Of a DNA stretch of 59,053 bases, positions 43,562-55,383 are shown in pieces. Made by a program: the position numbers and the translations under genes. Position 1 is the stretch's first letter, and each line of letters opens with the position of its first letter. Source of the DNA: Schizophyllum amplum (Eukaryota; Basidiomycota; Agaricomycetes; Agaricales; Schizophyllaceae); the NCBI GenBank assembly GCA_007026445.1, contig VDMD01000135.1, forward strand, positions 1 to 59,053. Direction: 5' to 3'. The notes beneath the pieces are model-generated. The model made no database searches, had not been told where the DNA came from, and worked only from the letters and a program-made list of their open reading frames with translations.

Positions 43562-44189
43562 ATGGGCAAATATACCACCGACCCATCTACTGCGCCTGCG
43601 ACGCCCTTGCTCGCTGCGAACGACACGGTAGCGCAGGCTCGCGCGCGTTCCGGCAGCACGAATCATCGCTCCCTCGTCCCACTCATAATCTCCGAAGTGC
43701 GCAAGGCGGCGGCCGAAAGCAACATCAGGGAGCTTGATGTCCAGAAAGCCGCGGTCTCGTACCGACGAACTCCAAGACCCATTCACCTCGCCATCGACGG
43801 AGACCACGTCCTCCTCCCGCCTGCCCTCCCTGAAGCCGCCGAACCTCCGAATGCCGACTGTGGCGACCGACTCGGACCGAGTCGCCCGCCATCTCTATGG
43901 ATCTCAGCTACATGAACTCGCAGCTCTTGAACACGGACGGACCTGCACAGCCGACGATCCCAGCCCCGCTTCTCGACCATGTTCGTTCCCACACTCCTGC
44001 CCCTCTTGGTCAGATACCGCTTCTGCTCTACAACACAACACACACCTGTACCGATATGCCACCCATCGCCCCAGCCCCGCCCCGCCTCGCGTCCGTCAGA
44101 CGGTGAACCGAATGCGCCACACAAGGAAAAGTCGGGGGGCGCCGCCCATCCGTGTCGCCGTCGACGACGACTTATCGAGGAATGGCTGA
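43562..44189 (+). CDS. Doubtful hypothetical protein
   Basis: Two overlapping plus-strand frames look protein-like: 43562-43915 (begins MGKYTTDPSTAPATPLLA) and 43734-44189 (Ser/Thr/Pro-rich, DELQDPFTSPSTETTSSS). A spliced gene using both is possible, but I could not settle an intron and recognise no family. It could equally be chance open frame in GC-rich DNA. Confidence 0.3.
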
Positions 44190-44251
44190 CATGCAGGGCA
44201 CGCCTGGTGCGTGATATGAGTGCGGGGACGACCTATAACCTAGAGATTTGA

Positions 44252-44271
44252 GTATATGCGCGCATATATGC
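44252..44271. repeat. 20-mer with 16-bp perfect palindrome, copy 2
   Basis: gtatatgcgcgcatatatgc contains tatatgcgcgcatata, which equals its own reverse complement. The same 20-mer occurs at 395-414. Confidence 0.8.
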
Positions 44272-44369
44272 ATGATTTGCTTACCTCCTGCATGCCGACG
44301 TGTTTGTGGCGACTTCATGACACCGTCAGCAACGCGATTTCCTACTGGACATGCACTGCAGCGTGTTTC

Positions 44370-44409
44370 AAGCTCAGGTGTGAGCTCAGGTGTGAGCTCA
44401 GGTGTGAGC
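44370..44409. repeat. 12-bp tandem repeat, three copies
   Basis: The unit agctcaggtgtg is repeated three times without change. Confidence 0.85.
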
Positions 44410-45003
44410 ACGCGCGGCGCGCCGAACGCATGATCGAAAAGGCAGCCGTCGGCCGCGAGTAAGCCTCGCCGCCGCCGGGCTCGGACGAGGTAACATGCGA
44501 GGGAGGAGGCGTCGCATCGGGAGCTTCGTCGATCAGAAACAAATCGGTGTGCTTGAAGGTATCACCTCCATCGTCAGAGCTGAACCACGAGCACCTGTCA
44601 AGCGCAGTTCTCCGGCACGGACTGGGACACTAGAACGCTCTGCTGCGAGGGTTCATATTCTGCATGAGATGTCAGCTGCTGGTCGGTGTCCGGGGCCGTG
44701 TCCCCACAACTGTCGACGCACCTCGACTTCCCCGTCGTTCCCGCCTATTGCTATCCACAAGTCGTTGCTAGCGTCCTCCGAGTCGTCTCATACGTGGGCT
44801 GTGGGGACCTCGGTTAATCATGCTCTGTGCGTGCTGTGGCACGGGAGCGCCGTACGCGGCTCCGGGGTCACTCCAAGTTGACCACTGGCCCGACGACCAC
44901 CCAAATCGCACGTCATCCCTGTCGTAGTGCGTGGGCACCGTCCTCTCCGTTGTCGGCAGCCGTGCTTGAATGCAATGCGCTGGCGGCAGACTGAAGATCG
45001 ACG

Positions 45004-45555
45004 ATGCTGGCGTTGGAGGGACACATGATTGACGATGGTGTGAGAGAGAGAAGCAAGAACACAACATCACGTTCGACAAAATTACTACAAGTCCATAGTC
45101 AGTCATTTTGGCCAGAAGAAACGCGAAGCATCACACAGGACGGCAAGTTCTTCAGGAATGAATATGGACAATATGCGATCGACGTAAAAACCGGCCGAAT
45201 TTCGACTCAAATGCCACATATCGTCTCAATATCGCCGGAAGAAATTTCGGTCCAATTTGCGGTGCTAGGTCGTCCGAATGCTTCACATAAGCTAACTGTC
45301 GGCAGGTTTTCGGGAGCGTCCCTACAAGCTGCAGGCTATCCGATGTCTTGGAACAAGCGAGTCGACGGCAAGACGTCCGTGGCGCTACAGCAGGCTGGCG
45401 ATGGACGCGTCGCGTTGTTTGTCACGTGCGCGTGCAGACAATGGAATTACCGCCTTCGGAAGTCTTTGTATTCGGTGCTCACGCTGTCATTCCTCAACGG
45501 GTCCAGCCCATTGGGATGGTCTGCCCTTGCTACATATGTGCCGCCTGACGCGTGA
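45004..45555 (+). CDS. Hypothetical protein, unrecognised
   Basis: An uninterrupted 183-codon frame in relatively AT-rich DNA. It has no signal peptide, membrane segment or known motif that I can see; it contains SFWPEETRSITQDGKFF and SVQFAVLGRPNASHKLTVGR. Composition is more protein-like than the usual shadow ORFs, and it does not overlap another gene. Without splice or family evidence it stays tentative. Confidence 0.35.
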   Translation: MLALEGHMIDDGVRERSKNTTSRSTKLLQVHSQSFWPEETRSITQDGKFFRNEYGQYAIDVKTGRISTQMPHIVSISPEEISVQFAVLGRPNASHKLTVGRFSGASLQAAGYPMSWNKRVDGKTSVALQQAGDGRVALFVTCACRQWNYRLRKSLYSVLTLSFLNGSSPLGWSALATYVPPDA

Positions 45556-45959
45556 CGTCCCAAGGTGTCTTGCGAGCTTGAACGTTCACGAACAGCCTGT
45601 GATTTTAAGGCTTAAAATTGGGAGACAACCTAAGGCAATGGATACATCCTACTTAAGGTTTTGGCGTTCCAATGTTATGTCGAGTGGCTCTTTAATCATT
45701 ACCCAGGGATGGTAAGGTACGGAAAATGCAGACTGAGATGTGACTAAGTCAAGTTCATTGGCGTTTTCTCGGTGTCCTTCCGTCAGTGCAGGCAAGTAAG
45801 TAGAGCGGAAGTGCGGGCCGGCCGGTGACTCTCCATCAGACGCCGGCAGGAGGCAACTGCTTCTCGTTTCCGTCTGCCACCTGCATCTTGACCGATTGTC
45901 GTCTATCTCCTGCTCGTCCTCATGTCCTTTCGATTCCAATAACTGACGCTTCTGAACCC

Positions 45960-48900
45960 ATGGATGGACCTCGCGGGCCGCCATCGCTCAGCTCACAGAA
46001 CACATACAAATCACACAACGGGCGACAGAATGGCACACATGCACATTTGCGCTACTTTATCGGACCCCTCCCAGACAAAATCGTCTCCGACACAGAGAGT
46101 CGGCTAGAAAGATCCAGGTTCAGGAGCCTTCTCCGCCTCCCAGGGCCGTCAGACGATGACGGTGGCGCGGTGAATGAGCTTGTGAGAGATCAAGCATTTA
46201 ACATATACATCCGTGCAGGCGGCAAGGAAGAGCACTGGGGAGAGGACAGGGAAGACAGCACGGTGGAGGACCTCCTGCGACGCTGGCGTGAAAGCGAGTG
46301 GGCGACGGCGCTCAACGGACGCAATGGACAGCGGCAGGCGCGGAGATGGGTCGGCACGAGCTTCGAGGTCGGGAACTTCCTTGGGAGTAACATTCTGAAG
46401 GAAACAATGTACAGCAGGAGCACACGAAGTCTACTCTCAGGCTCGACACACGCTAGACCGAGCTTTGCATCCCCACCCATCCCCGAGGAACCAGCGACTC
46501 CCATCACCATGCAAAATTCCTACTTCCCCTTCACCAATCCCCCACGTCGCGACTTGGAGGGGGGACCTTTCGCCCTCGCGTCGCATCCGTCTGTGGATGT
46601 CCCTTCCTCATCAGACAACCACGACGAAGTCGCCCCCGCCGTCGACGAAAGTGCCTCCTCCAGTACCGCTCTTCTTGCTCAGTCACGCAACGGTCTTCTT
46701 CCGCGATCACGCACCACACCTGCGCACACCGTCGCACGCTTCGAGATGCAGCCACATCCAAGCATGCCGTCTGTACTTGTCAATACCGACAGCAACGTCA
46801 GGACGCCCGGCCGGCAGCGCCTTGTGCACTACGCTGACTCCCCCGTCATCGAACCTAGAGCACCGCCGAAGAGAATAGACACCGCCGTCAGTGGTATGCC
46901 GGACTACGATGTCTCGCCAGTCTCGCCATCAGAAGTTCTTGGCCGCAACGGAAGTGACGTCGAGGACACGAGCGCCGGCGCTACGCCTGACGTCCAGGCG
47001 ATCCCCACGGACTACAACGGTATCGTCTTGCGAGGTCAGTGATGGACGCCCCTCGTGTTACGTTGCTCGCGAACCATGTTCCTCATTCGCGTCATTGATC
47101 ACACAAATCTGCGCAGATAGAATGCTCGTGCGGCCCAGCTTCCTGCGCGACGCCGCGTTGAGCGTGCACTTCGACGAGGCCGAGAACCGCACGACGCGCA
47201 ACATGTTGCACAACGACTGGAAGGAGTACATGGTCGTGTGGCGGCGTAATCACATCGAGCTGCATGAGGACTATGTGAGAGCTAACAACCGCTCGCGCCG
47301 ACGCCGAATCTCATCATCACATCCCCGTCTTTTCCTTTTCCTTCAATATCGTTGTCGATATTTAGAGCACGCCCGGCAAGGAGTGGCTGACGGGGCACAA
47401 ACAACTGTCCTTCATCATCCCGATACGGCGGAACAAGCTGAATGTGACGGTGTACTCGTTTGTCGATATGACGTTTTGTTTGTCGTACGCGAATGATCCG
47501 TCGTCCCGCTCGCGGCAAGTCCTGCACCTCGACAAGAACGGGACCAACGTGTTCGTCTTCAAGGTAAAGACACGCTCGCGGGCGATGGATTGGTATTGGG
47601 CGCTTTGGTACGTGCTACAAACACTTTTCTTGACTCCAGCTTACAGTCCAAAGGCGCAAACTCGGCGGAGAATTACCCCTTCTGGTGGAGATACGCAACC
47701 CAATACTCGACACGCGCTTGAAAGTCGAGTTGCCAGACCTCAGTATCATGCCCATTGAACGAGCTGCTACAATCGTCAGCAGAGACAATCTCATTGCGTT
47801 GTGCATGAAGTCGCTGAGGAATGCTGATGACTTCAAGAGTGTCGTTGAGCGCGCAGTACGCTAAGCGCCTGTCAGCACGTCTATAGTATACTGACCTTAT
47901 ATTAGCTGGATAAAGGGGACCATCTTGAATTGGCCTGGCGAATGGACACCAACCTTGATTGGATATGGCTGGACGAGGATGTCCGCGGCGATCCGAGATA
48001 CTGGGCTGTTCTATGTGGCCTTGCTCTGAAGCAGGCGAGTCGTAATCCTTTCAGCGACACGTACAGCTCGCTCACCATGACGGTCATATTCAGGGCAAGA
48101 CGGCCAGCCACCTCGAGATTCGTCTAGGACGACACTATCCAGAACACCTGCGCACGGCCGACGGCCGACGAATCGACGAGCCGCTCTCGATTGAGGGCTA
48201 TGTCGACCGCATCCGGCCCAACACCCAGCTCAAACACCCAGTGTACCTCAGCACGCACGACGGGTTCCTCTTCTTCGTTAACCAGAATGTCGCGCAACCA
48301 CCGCAGCCCCCGGGCTACGTCCAACTACCGCCTCAGGACGTCGGAGGAGATGACGACGACGACCCGGCTACGCCACCGTCTCTTGAGGCCTATGCGTCCA
48401 TTCTCCGTCGGTCGGAGGTGCGGCGCGGCGCTCGCCAGGTCATGGCCGCGCATGCGGTGTGCGACCTACGCTCTGTCGTAGCGGTGCGGCGGGCCTTCCA
48501 GGTGGTCCCGGCCCAGGAGCACGACGTGCGCAACGTGGGCGAAGATGATGTAGGGGGTCCGCATGAGGAGCCGGTGGAGGAGGCGGATCACGCGGATTTG
48601 GGCGGAGACGAGGCGATCGACCAGACGGGAGACAGACCACATATGAAGATGCGGCGCTCGTTCGAACTGCTGCTGGAGAATGGGCATGTTATGCGGTTTG
48701 AGGTCAGTCTTTTCGTGACCTTGCGTGTGTAGTCAGAGGCTGAGCCTATTCTTTGTAGACACACTCGTGCAAGAATGCGATAGAGTGGGTGACGAGGCTC
48801 CGGGCGCTGTTGCTCTATTGGAGGATGCGCAAGCGGAACGACGCGCAGGAGGAGATGGAGCTTGCCAGAGCACGGCGTCCGCTCATCACGCCACACCTGC

Positions 48901-49624
48901 ACCCATACCACCACGATGAGACTGACCGCGCGCCTGAGCCACCACCGGACGCCTCTGCACCCCTGCCGGCACTAGGATCCCTCTTCAACTGGTGCGTCAT
49001 CGACGGCTGCAAGCCAGTCATTCGCGCAGGGCGTGTGTTCATGCGCCGCGGGTTGAATGGGCCGTACAAGTGAGTCCATAGTCATTGTAGTTGCGCAGCG
49101 TCAAACTCTGACATGTCCTCAATAGAGAAGTCCGACTGTTCCTCATCGCGGGCCACCTCGTCTCCTTCCGCATGCGCAGAGGCACCCTCGTCCATCGTGC
49201 CATGAAGCGAAAGCTCAACCTCGTGGACGCATATGTCGTCTCCGGCTACTTCGCCGCGCTCTCTCTGCCTCGAGGGCAGTTCAGCCCCGGCGACGAGAGC
49301 CTTCCAAGGCGTTACCAAGACGGCCTCGAATCGGACGACCCTGAGGACGACCTCTTGTTCATGGTGTGGTACCGGAAGCAACAGCCATCCCTTGGGCCCG
49401 CAAATATCAGCGAAGAAGGCGTGATTGAGCCTCCAGCGGTTGCGGTACCCGCGAACATTCCTGCGCTGTCTGCGAAGGCGACGGTGGCTGTATTTCGCAC
49501 GCGCAGCAAGCTGGAGCGGGATGCGTGGTGTTGGGCCATCAATTGCGAGATGGAGAAGATTGTGAGGGAGCAGAAGGAGAGAGAGGAGAGGCTGAGGAAT
49601 ACGGGGAGCCTCAAGTCGACGTGA
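45960..49624 (+). CDS. Spo71/Mug56-like PH-domain protein
   Basis: A large multi-exon gene starting MDGPRGPPSLSS. The N-terminal 360 aa hold a conserved block (HLRYFIGPLPDKIVSD, HWGEDREDSTVEDLLRRW, GTSFEVGNFLG) and a disordered Ser/Pro-rich linker. After an intron at about 47037-47116 the PH-type region begins: RMLVRPSFLRDAALSVHFDEAE, WKEYMVVWRRNHIELHEDY, FVDMTFCLSY and RAMDWYWALW. A second PH-like unit near the C-terminus shows KPVIRAGRVFMRRG, VRLFLIAGHLVSFRMR, LNLVDAYVVSGYFA and ERDAWCWAINCEMEKI. This double-PH layout matches yeast Spo71 and fission yeast Mug56, which act at the prospore membrane in meiosis. In a basidiomycete the cellular role is inferred. An in-frame ATG lies at 45825 but similarity begins at 45960. 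Confidence 0.8.
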
Positions 49625-49797
49625 AACATTAATCTATTGACTGGATGGACGATACCCTGATTTGTTCTATACCACGGACCACACTGCATATTTGCGCTCA
49701 CAATTTACTTGCAAGAGGGGAAATGCGTTTAAACGGATGCACAGCGTGATGTATGAGATGCATTGTGATATGTAGGTGGCGGTAGCAAGACGTAGGA

Positions 49798-50411
49798 TTA
49801 CTTCTTGGGCTTCTTGGCTCTAGAGAATTCGGTTTAGACAATGCAGCAGCAAAAGACTTTGTATACGCACCCGTATTTACTCCTTGCAGTGACACGGTTG
49901 ACGACACCTCCCAGGTCTAGTGCACCACGAACCAGCCGATAACTGCGAAGAGGTGTAAGGAAAAGCTTCAGGTGGTGTAAGTATACACGCACCGGACACC
50001 TGGCAGATCCTGCGCAGCACCCCCTCTGACCAGAACCACACTGTGCTCCTGCAAGTTGTGGCCTTCACCGGGGATATACGCCTGCAGAGGCTTGCCCGTC
50101 GAAAGCTTGATACGCGCGACCTTTCGCTTCGCAGAGTTGGGCTTCTTGGGCTTGCCAATGACGATCTGCGTAATGACGCCCTTGCGCTGGGGAGCGCCCT
50201 CCAGCAAACGGGACTTGTTGCGCACGGAATTTCTGGGACGCTTCCGGCGCATCGCCTGGTTCAGCGTCATAGAGGCTATGGGAGAGGCATGGAAAGCGCG
50301 GGACTGAGCCAGGATGGAACTGGCCAGGGGTCCGCGGGCTGAGAGCGCTGGTCGGTAGAGGGACTGCGCCCGGAAGGCTGGCGCCGCAAACGCTCGCAGC
50401 GCAGGGAGCAT
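49798..50411 (-). CDS. MRPS12: Mitochondrial small-subunit ribosomal protein uS12m
   Basis: Three exons (49993-50411, 49871-49942, 49798-49819) give about 170 aa. A mitochondrial presequence ([16 protein letters not shown]) precedes the universal S12 core: [86 protein letters not shown] and SKYGAKKPKK. The PNSAKRK loop reaches the ribosomal decoding centre. The last exon is 22 nt. A second in-frame ATG at 50441 would add 10 residues. Divergent from NSE2. Confidence 0.93.
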
Positions 50412-50531
50412 GGTCGTCGGAAGCAGGAGGAATTTCAGCATTTCATTTTTTACATAATTGACGCGACAAAATAAACACACGAAAATAACGCGTCTAATTG
50501 GCGTCTGCCTGCTCTTGACCTGAACCTCGAC
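50412..50531. promoter_or_regulatory. Compact divergent uS12m/NSE2 promoter
   Basis: About 90-120 bp between start codons, depending on the uS12m start; almost certainly shared. Confidence 0.6.
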
Positions 50532-51757
50532 ATGTCTACATCCAGAAAGCGCACCAGCACGCGTCGCGTCGTCGACGAAGACATTGAGGATGCCCAGCCT
50601 AGCCAGGGGGCGTCTCAAAGTCAGCCCTCGCGGAAGGCCTCTGCCAGGCAACCGCCCAAGCGCGCGCAGACCGCCCCGGAGGACAGTGACGATAGCGAAG
50701 ATGAAGAGGCACCCATAGACGTCGACAACCTCGCAGACGCGCCTATCACAATGGACAAGGCAGTCACTCTCAAAGGATACCACACGGATTGGACTAGAAT
50801 CCAGGAGAGAATCATGCAAAGTGCGAAGACTATCATCGAAGTGGGTGAAGCAACAGCAGACGCTGCAGAGGGGGACGAGAAGGATAAGGTGCGTGCAATC
50901 ATTTTCGAACAGATTCGACGCGCTGACAAGCGCGTCTTACCTCCTAGGGTATCAACGACCTGGACAAGGTCATGAAGGAGCTCATTGATGTGGCCGCCGA
51001 CATGAACGCCCACGAGCAGACTCTGTTGCTTCTTCACGAAGAATTGAAAGAGGGACAGGAGATAGTGCGTATCCTTTATTCTCCTTTTATCTGGCTTTGA
51101 CGTGCGTTAGGCCAGTATCCGAGACCGCTACAAGGCTTCCGTCGTCGAGCGCATGAACGAGTACCAGGCCAAAACAAGCCGTCAAAAGTATTCGAAAGTC
51201 AAGGACTACATCTCATTCCGAGAGCAGATCTTCGTAGGTTGCTCCTCGATTGCAATACGCCATATATTAAGCCTCCCCTAGCAAGTCGAACATCCCGAAG
51301 ACCCCATGCCTCCCATGTCAGAATTCATACCGAAGGGTAAGCAAGGCCTCTCTCGAGGCGATCTTGCCTCACATCTCCTTTTGCAGAGGACGGCGACGAA
51401 AGCGACGACGACGACATGGAGATCGGTGGCGTTTCACAGAACTTCACCTGTCCGCTCACGCTTGGTGTATTGACGGACCCTCATACTTCGTAAGCATTGT
51501 GGTTTTGGGCGCGAATGCGGCACTAACATCCATACAGGAAGGTCTGCAAGCATTCGTACAGCGGTGCGGCGATCAAGGACTACTTCGGGGCGGGCAACAA
51601 GCGCATGGAATGCCCTGCCGCCGGGTGCAGCGAGAAGCTTGTCGCATCAGATGTGGTACAAGACAAGGCTCTGGAGCGTCGGGTCAAGCTGTGGCAGCGC
51701 AGGCAGAAGCGCGCGGCGGAGCGAGCAGACGAGGATGTGGATGAAGTTATTGAGTAA
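50532..51757 (+). CDS. NSE2: E3 SUMO ligase NSE2/MMS21
   Basis: NSE2 is a SUMO ligase of the SMC5/6 DNA-repair complex. The N-terminus is disordered and acidic ([15 protein letters not shown]). A helical SMC5-binding part follows ([64 protein letters not shown]). The C-terminal SP-RING is [32 protein letters not shown] and [12 protein letters not shown], with the Cys-His zinc ligands of Siz/PIAS RINGs in place. Introns lie near 50889-50948, 51065-51111, 51234-51282, 51335-51386 and 51490-51538. It ends in an acidic tail. Confidence 0.9.
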
Positions 51758-52127
51758 TTGCAAGCCTCGCCATCGAGCCCTCGTCCATTCCTGTCCTCGG
51801 TTTCGATACGGGGGCAACTTTCCTGTGGTGTGCGAGATCGCCATTCTTGCTTCATATCCTACTCTTTGCTATTGACATGTACAGTACAGCCCAGCCAAGT
51901 CTTGCAGAACTTGACGAAGACATAGACTGATTTACTCGCGCCCTTTGGGACGAACGATGATCACATCAGCCTTCATTTTACTCTTTCTGCGGAGGCTGTC
52001 CCCCATTCAAAGGTAAGTATCGTGCAATTTACGCAGGTAGCTTCGATCCGAGCACAGTCATGCGTGCGACTCGCTGCGTCCCGTGGCTCACACGTACTCT
52101 ACCTCTACACCCATCCACAGTCCAACA

Positions 52128-53366
52128 TGGGCAGGACCGACGACACCGACCAACTATACTCTGCGAGGACGCGACCGTCCACAGCTGCTGTACGTCTCGG
52201 TCCCGATCCCTCGAATACAGCAGACACTGTTGCATTGATACGATCTCCCCCAGCCCGGCGCCTACGAGTTCGCAGATCGTGGCCACCCTGAAGACCGCTT
52301 CGGCGGCGCCTTTTCCGGACCCCGTCGAGGGCGATGATGTGAGCGCTACACCTTACGTACAGATGCTTTTTTGGCCGAACTCACGCTCGGTGAAGGTGGA
52401 CATGAGTGCCGTGTGGGCTGCCTACGTCCAGGAGGCGAGCGCTTTCGACCAGGAGCGCTTCACCCGCTGGAGCCAGCGGCTCGACGTGCAGTTGCTCTTC
52501 GTGCGTCGCGCGCGCCTGTCGAGCCTATCACGCCCTACTAACCTCCCGTGTGCTTTTAGAACGGGCTATACGTTGCCGTCACTGTGCCACTGCTGACGGA
52601 AACGTCGAATCTGCTGAAAGTCGACGAGCCCACCCGGCGGCATACGTGACGAACACCGCGCTCGCGGTCGGTACCATCCTCAGCGTTACGTCTGCCACTT
52701 TGTGCCTCCATTGCAAGCACTGGCTGGAAGGCTACAAGGTGTGCATACATGTGTGTCCCGCGTTGTTTTCATATCTAACTTCCTTTCGCAGGCAGAGGGG
52801 CTGTTCAGGGGCGCTACTGAGCGGGCGGAGAGCATACAACAAGCGAGCCGTCTGCGCCAATACGTACGCAGCGATTCCGGTGCGAGCTCCGTGCGCGTCT
52901 TCTGAACCTCTCACAGCGCCACGAAGGCCTTCAAAAATTCCTGCTGCCGTACATCCTGGACGCCATTCCGCTGCTGATCTACTACTCCCTTGTCTGCTTC
53001 GCAGTGGGCCTCGTCGGCTTCCTCTGGGGCCTCGCGCGCTTTATCGCCTTCATTGTGCTTGGGCTCTGTCTCGTCGTCCTCCTTATGCACTTCACAACAA
53101 CAATCGTGCAGTGCTTCAATCCGCAGGCCCCCTATCGCACGCCGCTCGCGTCCTTTCTTTACAGAGTCCGGCACAGGATGAGTGCGCCAAAGGGACAGTC
53201 GAGGCCACGATCGCTAGAGGAGAGGGAGATGCAGGACATCAGGCGAAGGAGGCTGAGCTCGACTCCAAAGCCGTACAATGGCTGAAGCGCAATGGGCGCT
53301 GGGCACATACAAGGCAGATGGGCGCAGCAGCCGAGGCGCGCTTTGCATCCAGGAGAAATTGGGGAT
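52128..53366 (+). pseudogene. DUF6535 protein gene, frame-broken and short
   Basis: DUF6535 is a membrane-domain family expanded in Agaricomycetes, usually at the start of proteins of several hundred residues. Family blocks appear in order: YEFADRGHPEDRFGGAF, VDMSAVWAAYVQEASAFD, RWSQRLDVQLLFNGLYVA, SATLCLHCKHWLEGYK, RLRQYRHEGLQKF, LLPYILDAIPLLIYYSLVCF and hydrophobic GLVGFLWGLARFIAFIVLG. Good introns join several of these (for example 52501-52559 and about 52862-52910). But the frame changes without a usable intron near 52312, 52646 and between about 53180 and 53210, and the C-terminal part stops soon after AELDSKAVQWL. I judge it a degraded, truncated copy. Confidence 0.65.
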
Positions 53367-53718
53367 GAAGGACACCTATCGTCGGGCTCTACTTGCGTAT
53401 GAATAATGTACGACTCTGATACTGTGTGTTCGTGGCTCAGCTTCGACATTCGACAGTCTGTTCCTGTGTAATCCTGACGGTATATATATTCTGCGCACTA
53501 GTACGCGAAATATGTGCGATGTAAGGTATGCACTAGTGCTGCTGGAAGCAAATGGTGAGAGACGAATACAGTAGTTCTAGAGAGTGGGGGAGCCGGGACG
53601 GTATACTGTACAAAATCCGGCGAATAATCCGCGACAGTTTCCGAAACAGTCCGATGGAAAGCGAATAATAGGACGAAATTCAGGCGATAGATGTCAGAAC
53701 GGCATCAGCGGCGCAGGC

Positions 53719-55383
53719 TCACGCCTCGGTACCGGTCTTGGATTGCTTTTCTAGAAGCTGGCGCGACTCTTCGACATAGGTAGCGGTCGTCGCGGTTGAA
53801 CCTGAGAAGGGAGTCAGCGTTGCCCTGCTTCTACACGTGAAGGTCTTACGAGATCTTGTGCCCCTTGGTGTGCATATCCGGCTCACGGATAGCGAAGGGG
53901 TTGACATCGGTCTTTTGGTTGAGGTTCGCCAAGCTGTGGTTGACGAAGCGATGCGTGCTAGAAACCGGTAAGTATCATGTAGATACGAATCGCGCATGAC
54001 GCACCTTTCGTCGGCCCGGACGCGTAGACAACGCCAGGATGGAGGCATCCTGGGAGAGCGCCCAGTAAATCGATAGCGATCTGAGGAGCCGGAGCGTGCG
54101 CCTAATTTGGTGATCAGCTCGTGGCGATAGCACATATAGCAAGACGAACGAAACCATTCGGGAACGAGGTTGTTCTCTATGTCCTGGATGCAGTGACTGT
54201 AGGTCGGACAGCCTCCTCTTCGAGGTAGCCAACGAAGCCGATGCGCAGCCGCGGGCATGAAGAGGTACGTCAGGACTGCGTAAGGGGCATCAGTCAGCGG
54301 AAGTCCTCCGTCATGAGAGAAAGAAGCGCACAGAACATGTTATAGAAGACGCCCTGAGCTCCGAGGATGAGGGCACGGGAAGAAGACCGAGTGTTTGCGC
54401 AGAGTCATGAATGTCCTGGGTATGAAGTCAGTTTCTACTCATAGGGCAAGAAACAGATCGTGGCTTACATGAGGTGCATGCGCTCGTTCTCCGCCTCTTC
54501 GAGGCATGTATGAATCCATCCGTTGTCCCGACGCTGCATGAAATAAGCGAGTGAGTGGTTGCCAGACGCGTGGACTGACGTCGACAATCGTACCATGAGA
54601 CGGAGGCTCTGCAGATGCCGCAGGGTCGCCGCAACCCATGCCGGAACACCGGCAATGCTCTCAAGGAACAAAAAGCGCCTGCAATCACGTTTGTCAATTT
54701 TCTTTCACTCTGCGGGGTGTCCACTCACGTTCAGCCATGCATCGGGGCCCAGCACGTAGCCGTCCTCCCTGAGCTTCTGGAGAGTCATCTTGTGCGCATC
54801 GGCGGGAAGAGGCTTGGCCTTGTAGCCGGACACGACATCAAAACCCCATCTACCTGCCGTCAGTTGCGGTCACTTTTCCACAAATAGACGACTTACCGGC
54901 ACAGCTTAACTAGGCGGTAGGCGACCCTATCGGAGAGCTTGGTAGGGACCTGGTGTACGACCTGTGCGGGTAGGCTCATAACTTAGCTGGCGCCTAGCGA
55001 GGCGTTTCACAATACTCACCTCAACAGCCTTGACCTCGTCAGCCTTGTAAACGGGGTGAAACAGCAGCCAGTCGCCTGTGAAGGTAGGTGGCTGCTGTGG
55101 CACGGTGCTGACGGCGTCCTGCTTCGTCAATGGCGAGCCGGCTGCAGAAGATTCAGAGCGCGTCTGGCCACTGGACGAGGCGGCGGCGGCGTCTTTTTTA
55201 GTGTTCAGTATGAGAAGATGAGAAGAAGAAATAAAGGGACGTACGTTGCGCCGTCGTACGCTGCTGAATGTTGGCCGCTGCGCGGAAGGCAGCCGTGGTG
55301 GCGAAGGTACGTGAGCCCATGGTGCAGGCCATAGGGACCACACGAAGAGCGGTGGTGGAGGACAAAATTTGTGGCCTAATCAT
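53719..55383 (-). pseudogene. AOX: Alternative oxidase gene with multiple frame breaks
   Basis: AOX is the mitochondrial di-iron ubiquinol oxidase. The N-terminal half is clean: presequence [91 protein letters not shown] with iron-ligand Glu/His residues, then TFMTLRKHSVFF. From there the family frame is kept only with single-base jumps: +1 near 54386 (leading to a stop), +1 near 54237, -1 near 54205, +1 near 54066, -1 near 54034 and 54022, and a disturbed C-terminus. Later blocks (YLEEEAV, APAPQIAID, ADES-THRFVNHSLANL, YVEESRQLLEK) are still legible. Splice sites survive. Recent pseudogene or local consensus errors. Confidence 0.75.

Larger units (their letters stand above)
43197..45003. other. 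Sparse region with one doubtful ORF
   Basis: No recognised gene. It carries overlapping GC-rich open frames at 43562-44189 (see separate entry), a palindrome-bearing 20-mer at 44252-44271 and a 12-bp tandem repeat at 44370-44409. Confidence 0.4.
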
